Source of the DNA: Echinicola strongylocentroti
Lineage (GTDB): Bacteria > Bacteroidota > Bacteroidia > Cytophagales > Cyclobacteriaceae
Assembly (NCBI RefSeq): GCF_003260975.1
Contig: NZ_CP030041.1
Span: forward strand, 4,405,501-4,469,500
DNA: 64,000 nucleotides
Direction: 5' to 3'
The translations under genes and the position numbers were made by a program. Shown here piece after piece: positions 29,328 through 38,603 of this stretch. The stretch's first letter is position 1. Each line of letters opens with the position of its first letter. The notes under the pieces are model-generated. The model was not told the origin of the DNA. It saw only the letters and a list, made by a program, of their open reading frames with translations, and did not search any database.

Positions 29328-29756
29328 ATGAGGAAGACAAAACTCCAGGTAGAACACGATTTTAATTTTGATCTTTTAGGTCTGGTAGCTCCAGTGAAGG
29401 ACTACAAGATGGCCTGGGTGGTCAATAGTTTGCTGGGAATCAGGATGATAAAGATAGATGATTTTAAGCTGGAGTTTTTAAATCAGCCCAAGCTGGAGAT
29501 TTCTCGCTACATTTTGGAAAAAGATCACGGGTATATTCAGTTATTAAAGAACCGTTCTTTTTCAGATTCGGGACAAACGCTGTATCTTGTGCCAGAATTA
29601 AAGATTATGGATTATTTTCTTCTCCTACAGGATTTCACCCAGGAGACAAGCCTTAATCAATGCATAGGACAGCTGTCCCACAGTAACTATGTGCAGAATA
29701 TAGTCAAGCTGGATGTGGAAAAGCTAAAGTCAAAAGAGAACCTATTAACCTATTAA
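29328..29756 (+). CDS. IPExxxVDY-family conserved protein
   Basis: 142 residues without signal peptide or membrane segment. It carries LVPELKIMDYF near residue 90, a variant of the IPExxxVDY motif that names this Bacteroidota-restricted family of unknown function. It lies just upstream of pyruvate kinase (20-bp gap), the arrangement I recall as common in this phylum, and is presumably co-transcribed with it. A regulatory link to glycolysis is only a guess from position. Confidence 0.8.
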   Translation: MRKTKLQVEHDFNFDLLGLVAPVKDYKMAWVVNSLLGIRMIKIDDFKLEFLNQPKLEISRYILEKDHGYIQLLKNRSFSDSGQTLYLVPELKIMDYFLLLQDFTQETSLNQCIGQLSHSNYVQNIVKLDVEKLKSKENLLTY

Positions 29757-29775
29757 ATATAATAATATACATACA

Positions 29776-31212
29776 ATGAACTTACCCATCGCGAATAAGA
29801 AGACCAAGATTTTGGCTACAGTTGGGCCGGCTTCAAACAACGAAAAGACGCTTACGGATTTGGTGAAGGCTGGAGTAAATGTGTTCAGGCTGAATTTTTC
29901 CCATGGAAATCACGAAGGTCATGCCGAAGTCATTCAACTGATCCGTAAGATCAACAAAGATTACGGATTGAATGTAGGGATTTTGCAGGATTTGCAAGGA
30001 CCAAAAATCCGTGTCGGAGAAGTGGAAAACAATGGTGTGGAGATCAAAGAAGGTGAACCAATTACCATTACCAACGAAGCGGTCGTCGGTACTTCCTCTT
30101 TGGTGAGCACCGTTTACCAAAACCTTCCACAGGATGTGGTGGCTGGTGACAGGATTTTGATCGATGATGGTAATCTCGAAGTGGCGGTAAACAGTACAGA
30201 TGGAAAAAACGTCAACTGTACCGTAGTCCACGGAGGAATACTGAAATCCCGAAAAGGCATCAACTTACCCAATACCAAAGTAAGTGCGCCATCACTGACC
30301 GAAAAGGACAAAAAGGATTTGGAGTTTGGCCTCGAAAATGAAGTGGACTGGATAGCCCTTTCCTTTGTCCGTTCTGCTGAAGACATTATCGACCTTAAGA
30401 AGAGGATTGACGCTAAAGGAAAGGCGTGTAAGATCGTAGCCAAGATAGAGAAACCAGAAGCGCTGGACAATATCGATGAGATCATCGAAGTCACAGACGG
30501 CGTAATGGTGGCCCGTGGTGATCTAGGCGTAGAAGTACCCATGGAGATGGTGCCGCTATGGCAAAAGAGAATCGTGGAGAAATGTAAGCAGGCCAGCAAA
30601 CCAGTCATCATCGCTACACAGATGCTGGAAAGCATGATCCAAAACCCACGTCCTACCCGTGCGGAAACCAATGACGTGGCCAACGCCGTACTGGATGGTG
30701 CTGATGCAGTGATGCTCTCTGCGGAGACCGCTTCCGGTTCCTATCCTGTTCATGCGGTGGAAGCGATGACCAAAGTGATCCAATACGTGGAAAATAATTC
30801 AGATGTCTATCACTATCTGTATGATATTCCAGAAAATAGCGATTATTTCGTGAGCAATAACGTGATCATGATGGCTTCAGGCTTGTCCAAAAACGTCAAT
30901 GCCAAGGCCATTGTAGGGATCACCGCTTCAGGCTTTACGGCGTTCAGGATTGCATCTCACCGCCCATTTGCCAAAAACTTTGTGTTTACACACAATAAGA
31001 CGTTGATTACTCAGCTTAGCTTGGTGTGGGGAGTGACTGCCTATTTCTTTGAAGGAAAGCAAGTGTCCACAGATGAGACCATTACCTTTATCCAAGATAC
31101 CTTGAAGGAAAGAGGCCATCTAAAAGTAGGTGATATCATGATCAATACCGCAAGCATGCCGCTAAAGGACAAAGGCAAGACCAATATGCTGAAAATCCAC
31201 ATGGTGGAGTAG
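29776..31212 (+). CDS. pyk: Pyruvate kinase
   Basis: 478 residues, converting phosphoenolpyruvate and ADP to pyruvate and ATP. Family marks are TKILATVGPASNN, VFRLNFSHG, QDLQGPKIRVGE, the active-site IVAKIEKPEALDN with the catalytic Lys, MVARGDLGVEVP, and TRAETNDVANAVLDG. The C-terminal allosteric domain is present. The transcript ends at a clear hairpin at 31241-31268. Confidence 0.96.
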   Translation: MNLPIANKKTKILATVGPASNNEKTLTDLVKAGVNVFRLNFSHGNHEGHAEVIQLIRKINKDYGLNVGILQDLQGPKIRVGEVENNGVEIKEGEPITITNEAVVGTSSLVSTVYQNLPQDVVAGDRILIDDGNLEVAVNSTDGKNVNCTVVHGGILKSRKGINLPNTKVSAPSLTEKDKKDLEFGLENEVDWIALSFVRSAEDIIDLKKRIDAKGKACKIVAKIEKPEALDNIDEIIEVTDGVMVARGDLGVEVPMEMVPLWQKRIVEKCKQASKPVIIATQMLESMIQNPRPTRAETNDVANAVLDGADAVMLSAETASGSYPVHAVEAMTKVIQYVENNSDVYHYLYDIPENSDYFVSNNVIMMASGLSKNVNAKAIVGITASGFTAFRIASHRPFAKNFVFTHNKTLITQLSLVWGVTAYFFEGKQVSTDETITFIQDTLKERGHLKVGDIMINTASMPLKDKGKTNMLKIHMVE

Positions 31213-32139
31213 AAGGTCATTATTCAAATACAACCATTCAAAAGCACCTTGAGCGATCGAGGTGCTTTTTTATTGGGTAGGTAGTGGGTATTACGAAATT
31301 TAGTTGTTTTATGCTCTTGTGCCCAAGGTGTTGGTGGAGTAACTTTACTTGTAACTTAATGATTGTTATTGAGTTGTTTTGTTACCTGATTAACCTTTAC
31401 TATAATGAGCCCCCTTGTTTAGTTAAAGCGAGGGGGAGTGTCACTCTGGACTGATAAACAGATCCGTTCAGGGTGACATTTTCATTAATTCACTAAATGG
31501 ACGATGTTGGTTTGCATATTCAACTTCAGGAGAGCTACCAAATCTGGTCAGTATTTACACCATCCGTCAGCTGGAAGACGCACTGGCAGTTTCGCATGCC
31601 TGGGAAATAGGAGCGAAATCGATAAAAAACAACTACTGTCCTCTGACAAAATTTCACATGTGCTGAAAAGTAGATCTAAACGAAATGAGAAAAGATTAGT
31701 TGGATTTCCACAAACTATCACGTCCTCTGAATACCTGATCAGAAAGTCCCCTTTAGGGGATTTAGGGGTGGTTTTTAACGAGTTTCCTTCGAAGACAAAA
31801 TCTTTACTCGGACGCCATTGAAAAACAACTTGGACGCTGCTTTCAGCTAATGGATAGTTTTATGGAAGCATTCCTGTTAACCTGAGCTCGACTTAATTTT
31901 AGTATTAAAAGCGTCATAGCGAACCCTTTTTAGGAGGATGTGGGTTGGAAAAGGGTGTGGCAATCCCGAAATACTGAGACTGCCACGGCTTCCACCCGCT
32001 CAGACCTCCCTCTAAGCCTCGCAGTGCATGTTCCGACCACTGTACGGAAACGGTTTTATAATCGAACTGAGGTTGTTATATACCCAGTGCTTTTGTCTTT
32101 ATTCTTTCTTCTACCCTTGATACTTCTACTGTCTATCAG
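31213..32139. other. Intergenic region with hairpins and degenerate repeats, no convincing gene
   Basis: About 930 bp. After the pyk terminator come two further hairpins: CCCCCTTG/CGAGGGGG near 31410-31436, and TGTCACTCTGGAC/GTTCAGGGTGACA near 31439-31479. A palindromic CCCCTTTAGGGG lies near 31749-31760, and TGCCAC/GTGGCA repeats near 31960-31995. A 105-codon open frame at 31504-31821 has coding-unlike composition and no recognisable motif, so I do not call it a gene. Confidence 0.55.
31241..31270 (+). terminator. Intrinsic terminator of pyk
   Basis: AAAGCACCT / AGGTGCTTT stem with a 10-nt loop, followed by a T run. Confidence 0.85.
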
Positions 32140-33708
32140 CTAACCCGTGACAGGACCTTTAGGCGCGACCATAAGTACTTTTTCCTGATCGACCATCACG
32201 GCACCTGCGGGGGATCCTTTTACCTTTCTGACGTATTTACAGGGAGTGTAGATCACTGCGGCAAGGGATTCGTTTTTGCTTTTGGAGTAGTAGGCTGCCA
32301 ACTCGGCGGCCCGTTCCAGGGTAGTTTGGGGGATGGTGAGGCCTGATTTGTACTTGATGATGACGTGGGACCCTGCCACGTCTTTGGCGTGGAGCCATAT
32401 ATCATCTTTCCAGCTAAAATACCGGAGCATTTGGTCATTCGCTTTAGCGGATTTGCCTACCAAGATCTCAAAACCGTCGATTTCAAAACGCTTGAAAGGG
32501 ACGTTGGTTTGGTCTTCTTTGGATTTGGGAGATAGTTGGTTGGTTTTGGAAAACTCCCTTAGTGCTTTGAAGTCGTCAATAGTGGTCAGCTCTTCCAGTA
32601 GCGTTTCGAGTTGCAGGAAATAATCCTCTTTTTCTGATAGGTTTTTTTGGAGTTGTTGTACTTCTATTTTCCCGTTTTTGGATTTTCGGTAGAGGTTTTC
32701 GGCGTGCTTTTGAGGGGTAAGTCCTTTTTTTAGAGAGATGGTGATTTCCTTGTTTTGATAGAAGTCAAACAAGGTGGTTGTTTCAGCACCTTGTGGGATT
32801 TGATGGAGATTGGCCATGATGACATCGGCTGTTTGGCTGGGAGGGGGGCTGTCTTGCAGTTCGGCCAGTTTTTTTGATGTTTTACTCAGGTAGGCACTGG
32901 TTTTCTTTTTTTGGTCTTCCAGTTTTCTGACCATAAGGTTTTTTTCTTTTTCGAAGGCTTGATGAATGACGGCATGCTGGAAGTACTCATTGCAGCTTCT
33001 TACAGGGTCAGCTGAAGAAAACACCGCGTTTTGTACTGGGAGAAGGGTGAGCAGGTATTGGTCATTTTTCTTGGTGATGCTGAAGAGGGGGGCATTCAGC
33101 ATATCGATCATCTCTTGCATCAACAGCCACTTGGTTTCGATATCCGCTTCAATGTAACCTTGGGACTTTAACCATTCCCGAGGGACTTTCCCTAGTGTGG
33201 GTAAGAATGTGGCTGCTTTCCCTCCTTGTTTTAGGAATTCCTCGTAGGAAAGGTCCAAGTGTCTCTCCAGTTCATGGAGGGCAATATTGTGGTCTTCCTT
33301 GAGTTCATTTCTAAACAGGGCCGAGGGACGACTATCGTCGGTACCTGTATAAAGAAGGATATTGCTGCGACTTCCGTGTAGTTTGAAGAGCAGGGTCTTT
33401 TGGGAGTTGAAATCAATTCTGAATGCTCTCTCAAATGATAATACCCGAACGGAATCGACCGTGTCTCCGATGAGCTCCGGAAATAGGTCGACGCTGTTTT
33501 TTTTGCTTCGTTTATAATCCTCAGGGAAACTAAGGCAGGGGTTGGATGGGCTGAGGTTTGCCCTCAGGAAATGGGATCGGCTCTCATTAGTAAACCCCAT
33601 GACCAACTCGTCTTTATTTTGGGAAAAACAAGTGGCCAATTCCAGCCCTGCGAATAATTTGTCGATTGCTGGACAGAGGTATTGGAGGAAATGATAGTTG
33701 AGGTGCAT
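32140..33708 (-). CDS. NFACT-family protein (RqcH/Tae2/FbpA-like)
   Basis: 522 residues. The N-terminal NFACT-N-like half, a central coiled-coil rich in Lys, Glu and Leu (about 250-400), and the C-terminal NFACT-R domain (DUF814; SWKDDIWLHAKDVAGSHVII, then PAGAVMV) are in the usual order. Relatives bind peptidyl-tRNA-blocked large ribosomal subunits, and in Firmicutes RqcH adds C-terminal alanine tails; some members were first named fibronectin-binding proteins. Here a ribosome rescue role is a family-level inference; the protein has no signal peptide, which fits a cytoplasmic role. Confidence 0.85.
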   Translation of the reverse strand: MHLNYHFLQYLCPAIDKLFAGLELATCFSQNKDELVMGFTNESRSHFLRANLSPSNPCLSFPEDYKRSKKNSVDLFPELIGDTVDSVRVLSFERAFRIDFNSQKTLLFKLHGSRSNILLYTGTDDSRPSALFRNELKEDHNIALHELERHLDLSYEEFLKQGGKAATFLPTLGKVPREWLKSQGYIEADIETKWLLMQEMIDMLNAPLFSITKKNDQYLLTLLPVQNAVFSSADPVRSCNEYFQHAVIHQAFEKEKNLMVRKLEDQKKKTSAYLSKTSKKLAELQDSPPPSQTADVIMANLHQIPQGAETTTLFDFYQNKEITISLKKGLTPQKHAENLYRKSKNGKIEVQQLQKNLSEKEDYFLQLETLLEELTTIDDFKALREFSKTNQLSPKSKEDQTNVPFKRFEIDGFEILVGKSAKANDQMLRYFSWKDDIWLHAKDVAGSHVIIKYKSGLTIPQTTLERAAELAAYYSKSKNESLAAVIYTPCKYVRKVKGSPAGAVMVDQEKVLMVAPKGPVTG

Positions 33709-33710
33709 GG

Positions 33711-34472
33711 TTATAGGCTGATCGTAAGGCCATCGTAGGCCAAGAATACATTCTCTGGTAGCTGCTCTTCCACTTTTTGGTGCGAACCAAGTTTATGGCT
33801 GATGTGGGTAAGGTAGGCTTTTTCAGGCTTAATGATGTCAATGAGCTCCAGTGCTTCCGAGAGGGTAAGATGCGAAAGGTGTTCTTTTATTTGAAGAGCA
33901 TTTAGCACTAAAGTTTTAGTGCCTTTTACCTTTTCCAGCTCTTTTTTATCAATGTATTTTGCATCGGTGATGTAGGTAAAATCTTTTATTCTGTAGCCGA
34001 AGACAGGAAGCTTATAATGCATTACCAAAATAGGCGTAAATGTCGTTCCGAGCACTTCAAATGGTTCGTTGCTGATTTCATTGGTGACCACTTGAGGGAC
34101 TCCTGGATATTTTTTTGGGGCGAAGACATAGGAGAATTCCCGTTGGAGCTGGTCGAGTACTGCAGTGGTGCCATAGAGCGGCATATCCTTCATCTGCATA
34201 AAATTAAACGGCCTGATATCGTCCATTCCAGCGGTGTGGTCCTTGTGCTCGTGCGTATAGATGATGGCATCCAATTCACAAATGCCTTCACGGAGCATTT
34301 GGGCCCTGAAATCCGGGCCGGTGTCGATCACAAAACTATTATTGTCTACTTTTAGGTGAATGGAGCTTCTCAGTCTTTTGTCTCGGAAATCCACTGAAGA
34401 GCAAGTCTCGCATTTGCAGCCGATAACGGGGATTCCCTGTGATGTTCCTGTGCCTAGAAAAGTAACTTTCAT
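33711..34472 (-). CDS. MBL-fold metallo-hydrolase (PhnP-like)
   Basis: 253 residues of the metallo-beta-lactamase fold. Metal ligands are seen in YTHEHKDHTAG (HxHxDH), with further His and Asp downstream. An early GTGTSQGIPVIGCKC, then CxxC-type cysteines (CKCETC), recall the PhnP/cyclic phosphodiesterase branch, whose members hydrolyse phosphodiesters. The actual substrate is unknown. It ends two bases before the NFACT gene, so the pair is probably co-transcribed. Confidence 0.8.
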   Translation of the reverse strand: MKVTFLGTGTSQGIPVIGCKCETCSSVDFRDKRLRSSIHLKVDNNSFVIDTGPDFRAQMLREGICELDAIIYTHEHKDHTAGMDDIRPFNFMQMKDMPLYGTTAVLDQLQREFSYVFAPKKYPGVPQVVTNEISNEPFEVLGTTFTPILVMHYKLPVFGYRIKDFTYITDAKYIDKKELEKVKGTKTLVLNALQIKEHLSHLTLSEALELIDIIKPEKAYLTHISHKLGSHQKVEEQLPENVFLAYDGLTISL

Positions 34473-34580
34473 TTGTCTTCTGATTGTTCAATGTTTGTTT
34501 TGCCCATCCAAGATGACGTAGAGTTGTGTTTTCTGAATTTGATAAATGGTGTCAGGGCCAATGAATGCAAAACATAAAAA

Positions 34581-34859
34581 CTAGAGCTTTAATTCCGTTT
34601 GCTGAAGCTCGATATAGAAGTCTTGGTTTTTTTTGTTTTTGAACTCCTTTGGGTTGAAATTGAGTTCTTTGAGGATGTCGATCAGGGTATTGACTTTCCC
34701 TTCCAAGGTGTAGTATTTGTTGATGATTACCACTTTGGTGTCTTTGAGGATACAGTAGCCTGATTTAAAGTTTCCTTTTTCATAGCGCAGCATGTAGTCC
34801 GATTCTGCAAAAAGACTTTCTATCTTATCCAAATTAGTTTTTGTGTACTTAATTGCCAT
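34581..34859 (-). CDS. Conserved hypothetical protein, small, basic
   Basis: 92 residues, lysine-rich (MAIKYTKTNLDKIESLF, then TKVVIINKYYTLEGKVNTL), no signal or membrane segment. I do not recognise a domain. It follows the two response-regulator genes by 20 bp on the same strand and could be their partner or a passenger. The sequence is coding-like over the whole length. Confidence 0.6.
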   Translation of the reverse strand: MAIKYTKTNLDKIESLFAESDYMLRYEKGNFKSGYCILKDTKVVIINKYYTLEGKVNTLIDILKELNFNPKEFKNKKNQDFYIELQQTELKL

Positions 34860-34879
34860 TTGGAATATAGGGTAACGGA

Positions 34880-35263
34880 TTATTCTGCGCTTAGATGCTT
34901 CTTTACTGTGGACAGTAAGAGGTCATAGTCCAATGGTTTTTGGAGGTAATCATTTAGACCTGCTTGCTTAAAGTCCTCCATCGTGTAGTTTTTATAGTTG
35001 CCGGTAATGGCGATCACGGGGATGGTTGCTTTTTTTGGATCCTTGAGCGCTCTAATGGCTTTGGTGCATTCGATACCGTCCATTTTGGGCATATTGATGT
35101 CCATCAGGATTAGGTCATAATCCTCATCTGCTAGTTTGTCCAATACTTCTTTACCATTTTTGACAGCTGTAATTTCGTAGTTTTCAAACAGCAATACATT
35201 TTTAGTCAGGTTGATAATTACCGAACTATCCTCAGCTACTAAAACTTTTTTACTCTCGCTCAT
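34880..35263 (-). CDS. Single-domain response regulator (CheY-like)
   Basis: 127 residues, a receiver domain only: acidic pocket Asp-Asp near the N-terminus (LVAEDSSV), phospho-acceptor Asp in LILMDINMPKMDG, Thr in PVIAITGN and the conserved Lys in LQKPLDYDLL. No output domain, so it probably works through protein contact. It begins two bases after the REC-Hpt gene. No histidine kinase is encoded nearby. Confidence 0.9.
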   Translation of the reverse strand: MSESKKVLVAEDSSVIINLTKNVLLFENYEITAVKNGKEVLDKLADEDYDLILMDINMPKMDGIECTKAIRALKDPKKATIPVIAITGNYKNYTMEDFKQAGLNDYLQKPLDYDLLLSTVKKHLSAE

Positions 35264-35264
35264 T

Positions 35265-36011
35265 TTAAGATAAGTTGTTTAATTCTTGCAAATGCGATTT
35301 GAATACCTGCAGTTGATCTTGCAATGTTAAATAATCTTCGACAATATCATTGTAATTTGAGGTTTTTATTTTTTGTTCAAAAATACTGGCATGCTTAAAT
35401 AGTATTCTTGCGCCTAAAGTCCCCGAGTTGCCTTTTAATATATGAAGTTTTTCGTCAATATCTGCATATATCTTCTGATCTATTAATAATCCTATTTCGT
35501 CCAGCAGTGTTTTGGCTTCTTCATAAAAGTCTTGGTAGACTGTTTTGATGTCTTCGTCAGAGTTGTATTTTTTTAGCTGACTGTATACTTTTTGGTCCAG
35601 GATACATTGGTCTTCATTCTGCTGACTGTGCCCGGATCCCAAGTGGTTTCTATGTAGGTGGTTGCTGATGCTTTCCAATAGGTCCTTAGGCTTTACGGGC
35701 TTGTCAATAAAATCGTCGAAACCTGCAGATAAAAAATAATCCCTGTCTGTTTGGTCAGAATAAGCAGAAATAGCAATCACCGGTGCATTGGTCAATCCTT
35801 CGGATTTTATGATCTTTAAGGCAGTGATCCCGTCCATGATGGGCATTTGGATATCCATCAAGATAAGGTCGAAAATTTCACTTTTGATTTTATCAATAGC
35901 CTCTTGCCCATTTTCAGCAGATGAAAATGGAAAGTTATGACAGATGATGTTTTCAAAAACCTTTCTGTTCAGATTGTTGTCGTCTACTATTAATATCCTT
36001 TTGTTTTCCAT
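35265..36011 (-). CDS. Response regulator with C-terminal Hpt domain
   Basis: 248 residues. Receiver at about 1-120 (ILIVDDNNLNR, phospho-acceptor LILMDIQMPIMDG, PVIAISAY, FIDKPVKP), then a linker and a histidine phosphotransfer domain at about 145-240 with the phospho-His site LHILKGNSGTLGA. The layout suggests a phosphorelay in which a separately encoded hybrid kinase passes phosphate through this protein. Its direct neighbour is a second single-domain receiver, a natural relay partner. Confidence 0.85.
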   Translation of the reverse strand: MENKRILIVDDNNLNRKVFENIICHNFPFSSAENGQEAIDKIKSEIFDLILMDIQMPIMDGITALKIIKSEGLTNAPVIAISAYSDQTDRDYFLSAGFDDFIDKPVKPKDLLESISNHLHRNHLGSGHSQQNEDQCILDQKVYSQLKKYNSDEDIKTVYQDFYEEAKTLLDEIGLLIDQKIYADIDEKLHILKGNSGTLGARILFKHASIFEQKIKTSNYNDIVEDYLTLQDQLQVFKSHLQELNNLS

Positions 36012-36050
36012 GACCTAATCCTCTAATTTTGGGCCATTGGTTCCCTAAAT

Positions 36051-36980
36051 TTGTTTGGTCTATTGTTGTTGAAAAAAAATAAATATCTTCTAATAGTGGC
36101 TGGTCCTACGGCAGTGGGAAAAACCGATCTATGCATAAAGCTAGCTAAAAAATTCAAAACAGCTATCATTTCTTCTGATAGTAGGCAGTTTTACATTGAG
36201 ACCAATATCGGGACGGCCAAGCCGTCTGCTGTGGATATGAAAGATGTACCGCATTATTTTGTAGACAATCTGTCCATAAGAGAAGATTATGATGTGAGGA
36301 AATTTGAAAAGGACGCTTTGCAGCTTTTGGAAAAATTGTATGAAGAGCACCACGTGGTCATCATGACTGGAGGTTCAGGCCTGTATATTGATGCCGTTTG
36401 TGATGGGTTTGATGCGATTCCGGATATTGATCCCTCGATCAGGCAGTCACTTAATACGTTATTTGAGGAGCAGGGAATAGAGGCCTTGCAGGCAACACTA
36501 GCAGCATTGGATCCCGACTATTATGCCACCGTGGACATTTATAACCCACAGCGGTTGATTAGAGGCTGCGAAGTCACTTTAGGTACAGGGAAGCCTTTCA
36601 GTAGTTTTCGTAAAAGGAAGAAAGCAAAGCGCCCGTTTGAAGTGATCAAAGTGGGGCTGGAACGCGATAGGGAGGAGCTCTATGCACGGATCAATTTACG
36701 CATGGACCAAATGATAGCGGCAGGGCTTTTTGCTGAAGCGGAGGCATTGTTTCCTTACCGTCATTTGAATGCGCTGCAAACCGTAGGCTATACGGAGGTT
36801 TTTGGGTACTTGGAAGGGAAATATGATAAAGAAGAAGCGGTAAGGCTATTAAAAAGAAATTCCAGAAGATATGCCAAAAGGCAAATGACCTGGTTTAAGA
36901 GAGACGGCCAAATTCAGTGGTTTTCACCGGGGCAGTTTGATGAAATTACGAAATACGTCGAGGATCAAATGCGGCCTTGA
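36051..36980 (+). CDS. miaA: tRNA dimethylallyltransferase
   Basis: About 300 residues. It prenylates adenosine 37 of tRNAs reading UNN codons. P-loop IVAGPTAVGKTDL, then SSDSRQFYIETNIGTAKP and YFVDNLS are the family signatures, with RLIRGCEV and GYTEVFGYLEG later. The start is not ATG: TTG at 36051, or more likely one of the TTG codons at 36063-36069 just before KKNKYLL. The 3' end overlaps the opposing gene by 16 bp. Confidence 0.93.
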   Translation: MFGLLLLKKNKYLLIVAGPTAVGKTDLCIKLAKKFKTAIISSDSRQFYIETNIGTAKPSAVDMKDVPHYFVDNLSIREDYDVRKFEKDALQLLEKLYEEHHVVIMTGGSGLYIDAVCDGFDAIPDIDPSIRQSLNTLFEEQGIEALQATLAALDPDYYATVDIYNPQRLIRGCEVTLGTGKPFSSFRKRKKAKRPFEVIKVGLERDREELYARINLRMDQMIAAGLFAEAEALFPYRHLNALQTVGYTEVFGYLEGKYDKEEAVRLLKRNSRRYAKRQMTWFKRDGQIQWFSPGQFDEITKYVEDQMRP

Positions 36981-37294
36981 CCAGTGATCTTCGCTACGAT
37001 GCTGTAAGGTGTTGTTTTTATCAGCTCGTTGTATTGGTGTTTAAGGAGTTTTGCTTGCCCAAGTTGGGTTTTTATTTTTTTCCTTTCTGGATGACCTGAC
37101 TCGAATTGTGATTCGATTGCCGCCTGTATATTGTCCAGATTGACTTCTGTTTTGGAGCAAGCGGCCAGTTGCTGGCGTAGATTTGACACCGCTGCCTTAT
37201 ATTGTTCTTTTTTTTGGGCGATGCTATGGTTGACCACCATTCCAAAGAGCAATATAAAGCTAGTCAGTGTTAGTAATATCGGAATAAATCCCAT
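36965..37294 (-). CDS. Hypothetical membrane-anchored coiled-coil protein
   Basis: 109 residues. One N-terminal membrane segment (IPILLTLTSFILLFGMVV) and a helical, charged remainder with likely coiled coil. No known domain recognised; the arrangement resembles small LemA-like proteins but without the diagnostic motif. It starts three bases after the pfkA stop, so the two are likely co-transcribed. Confidence 0.6.
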   Translation of the reverse strand: MGFIPILLTLTSFILLFGMVVNHSIAQKKEQYKAAVSNLRQQLAACSKTEVNLDNIQAAIESQFESGHPERKKIKTQLGQAKLLKHQYNELIKTTPYSIVAKITGQGRI

Positions 37295-37297
37295 GTG

Positions 37298-38272
37298 TTA
37301 AATGCTAAGTATTTCTATCAGTTTTAATGTATCACGGTTCAACGGCTTGCTTTTAGTGATACAATCTTCAAAACTCGTGTAGACTACTTCGTCATGGATA
37401 ATCCCGGCCATGCAATTGGCTTGGCCGTTCATTAGGCCTTCTACAGCTGCCATGCCACATCTACTGGCTAGCATCCTGTCTTTTCCTGTTGGGCTTCCTC
37501 CACGCTGGATATGTCCAAGGGTAGTGACCTTGAAGTCTTTGGAGTCATCGTTGATGGTGTGTTTGACTTTTTCCATGATTTCGGCAGCGCTGCCTTCTTC
37601 ATCACCCTCGGCCACTACGATTACACTAGATGTTTTGGTTTTTCGAGAACCTTTCAGCTTTTCTACCACTTCGTTAAGAGTGGTTTTGGTTTCGGGGACC
37701 ATGACCATTTCAGCACCGCCACCTAGGCCGCATTCTACCGCAATATATCCGCTGTCCCGTCCCATTACCTCAATGAAAAATATGCGGTCGTGCGCTGCTG
37801 CGGTGTCGCGTATTTTGTCTATTGCTTCTAAGGCTGTATTGATCGCCGTGTCAAAGCCAATGGTGAAATCTGTCCCAAAGATGTCGTTATCGATAGTGCC
37901 TGGGCACCCAATGGTTGGGATCCCGTATTCTTCATAGAATACTTTGGCACCTGTAAAGGTACCGTCACCACCTATGGCCACCAAGCCTTCGATTCCATGT
38001 TTTTGCAATTGTTCGTAAGCTTTTTTTCTGCCCTCCTTGGTGCGAAACATTTCGCTGCGAGCAGATTTGAGAATGGTTCCTCCGCGTTGGACGATGTTAC
38101 TTACGGCGTGGGACTCCATTCGTTGGATCTCGCCATTGATCATGCCATCATAGCCGTACATGATTCCGTACATTTCCATACCGTGGAAAATCCCGGTTCG
38201 CACCACCGCCCTTATACAGGCGTTCATGCCGGGCGCATCTCCTCCAGAGGTTAATACAGCAATTTTCTTCAT
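37298..38272 (-). CDS. pfkA: ATP-dependent 6-phosphofructokinase
   Basis: 324 residues. N-terminal ATP loop TSGGDAPGMNACIRA, GGDGTFTGA, catalytic PGTIDNDI with the base Asp, MGRDSGYIA, and LGHIQRGGSP near the C-terminus. The length and GGDGT motif fit the ATP-dependent bacterial type. It catalyses the committed step of glycolysis. Confidence 0.96.
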   Translation of the reverse strand: MKKIAVLTSGGDAPGMNACIRAVVRTGIFHGMEMYGIMYGYDGMINGEIQRMESHAVSNIVQRGGTILKSARSEMFRTKEGRKKAYEQLQKHGIEGLVAIGGDGTFTGAKVFYEEYGIPTIGCPGTIDNDIFGTDFTIGFDTAINTALEAIDKIRDTAAAHDRIFFIEVMGRDSGYIAVECGLGGGAEMVMVPETKTTLNEVVEKLKGSRKTKTSSVIVVAEGDEEGSAAEIMEKVKHTINDDSKDFKVTTLGHIQRGGSPTGKDRMLASRCGMAAVEGLMNGQANCMAGIIHDEVVYTSFEDCITKSKPLNRDTLKLIEILSI

Positions 38273-38603
38273 CGGTCTAATTATAGGTTTTATAGTGAGC
38301 CAAAATTAAGCATTAATGAATGGAATAGTAATTAAATAGGTAAATCTTTTGTCCCTGTTTGGCTTGGTGGGTAGGGCAATCCATGATCCCATTCTTTTCT
38401 GCAGTCTGGTGTTAATTGCGATTTACTGGTGATTTTTTTTGATGAACGGATTGCTTTATTATATTTGTCAATAACCAATATAGTAGAATATTATTTTAAT
38501 TTTTGCAAATTCATTTAAATATAGTTTTGTGTTTTTTAAACGTAATTATGTGAATTTTGTAAAAATTCTTTGTTTAGGTAATTGATACCAGACGCCAAAT
38601 CTT
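38273..38603. other. Intergenic region upstream of the T9SS adhesin gene
   Basis: Divergent promoter region between pfkA and the adhesin gene. It contains TTG (38439-38441), 18 nt, then TATATTTG (38460-38467), and a second possible pair, TTG (38503-38505), 16 nt, TAGTTTTG (38522-38529). Confidence 0.55.
38439..38467 (+). promoter_or_regulatory. Candidate promoter of the T9SS adhesin gene
   Basis: TTG, 18-nt spacer, then the consensus TATATTTG, about 137 bp before the ATG at 38604. The long leader leaves room for regulation in the 5' UTR. Confidence 0.45.

Noticed and set aside
31504..31821. 105-codon ORF in the intergenic region after pyk
   Set aside because: No motif, composition unlike neighbouring genes, and it overlaps repeat-like sequence (CCCCTTTAGGGG).
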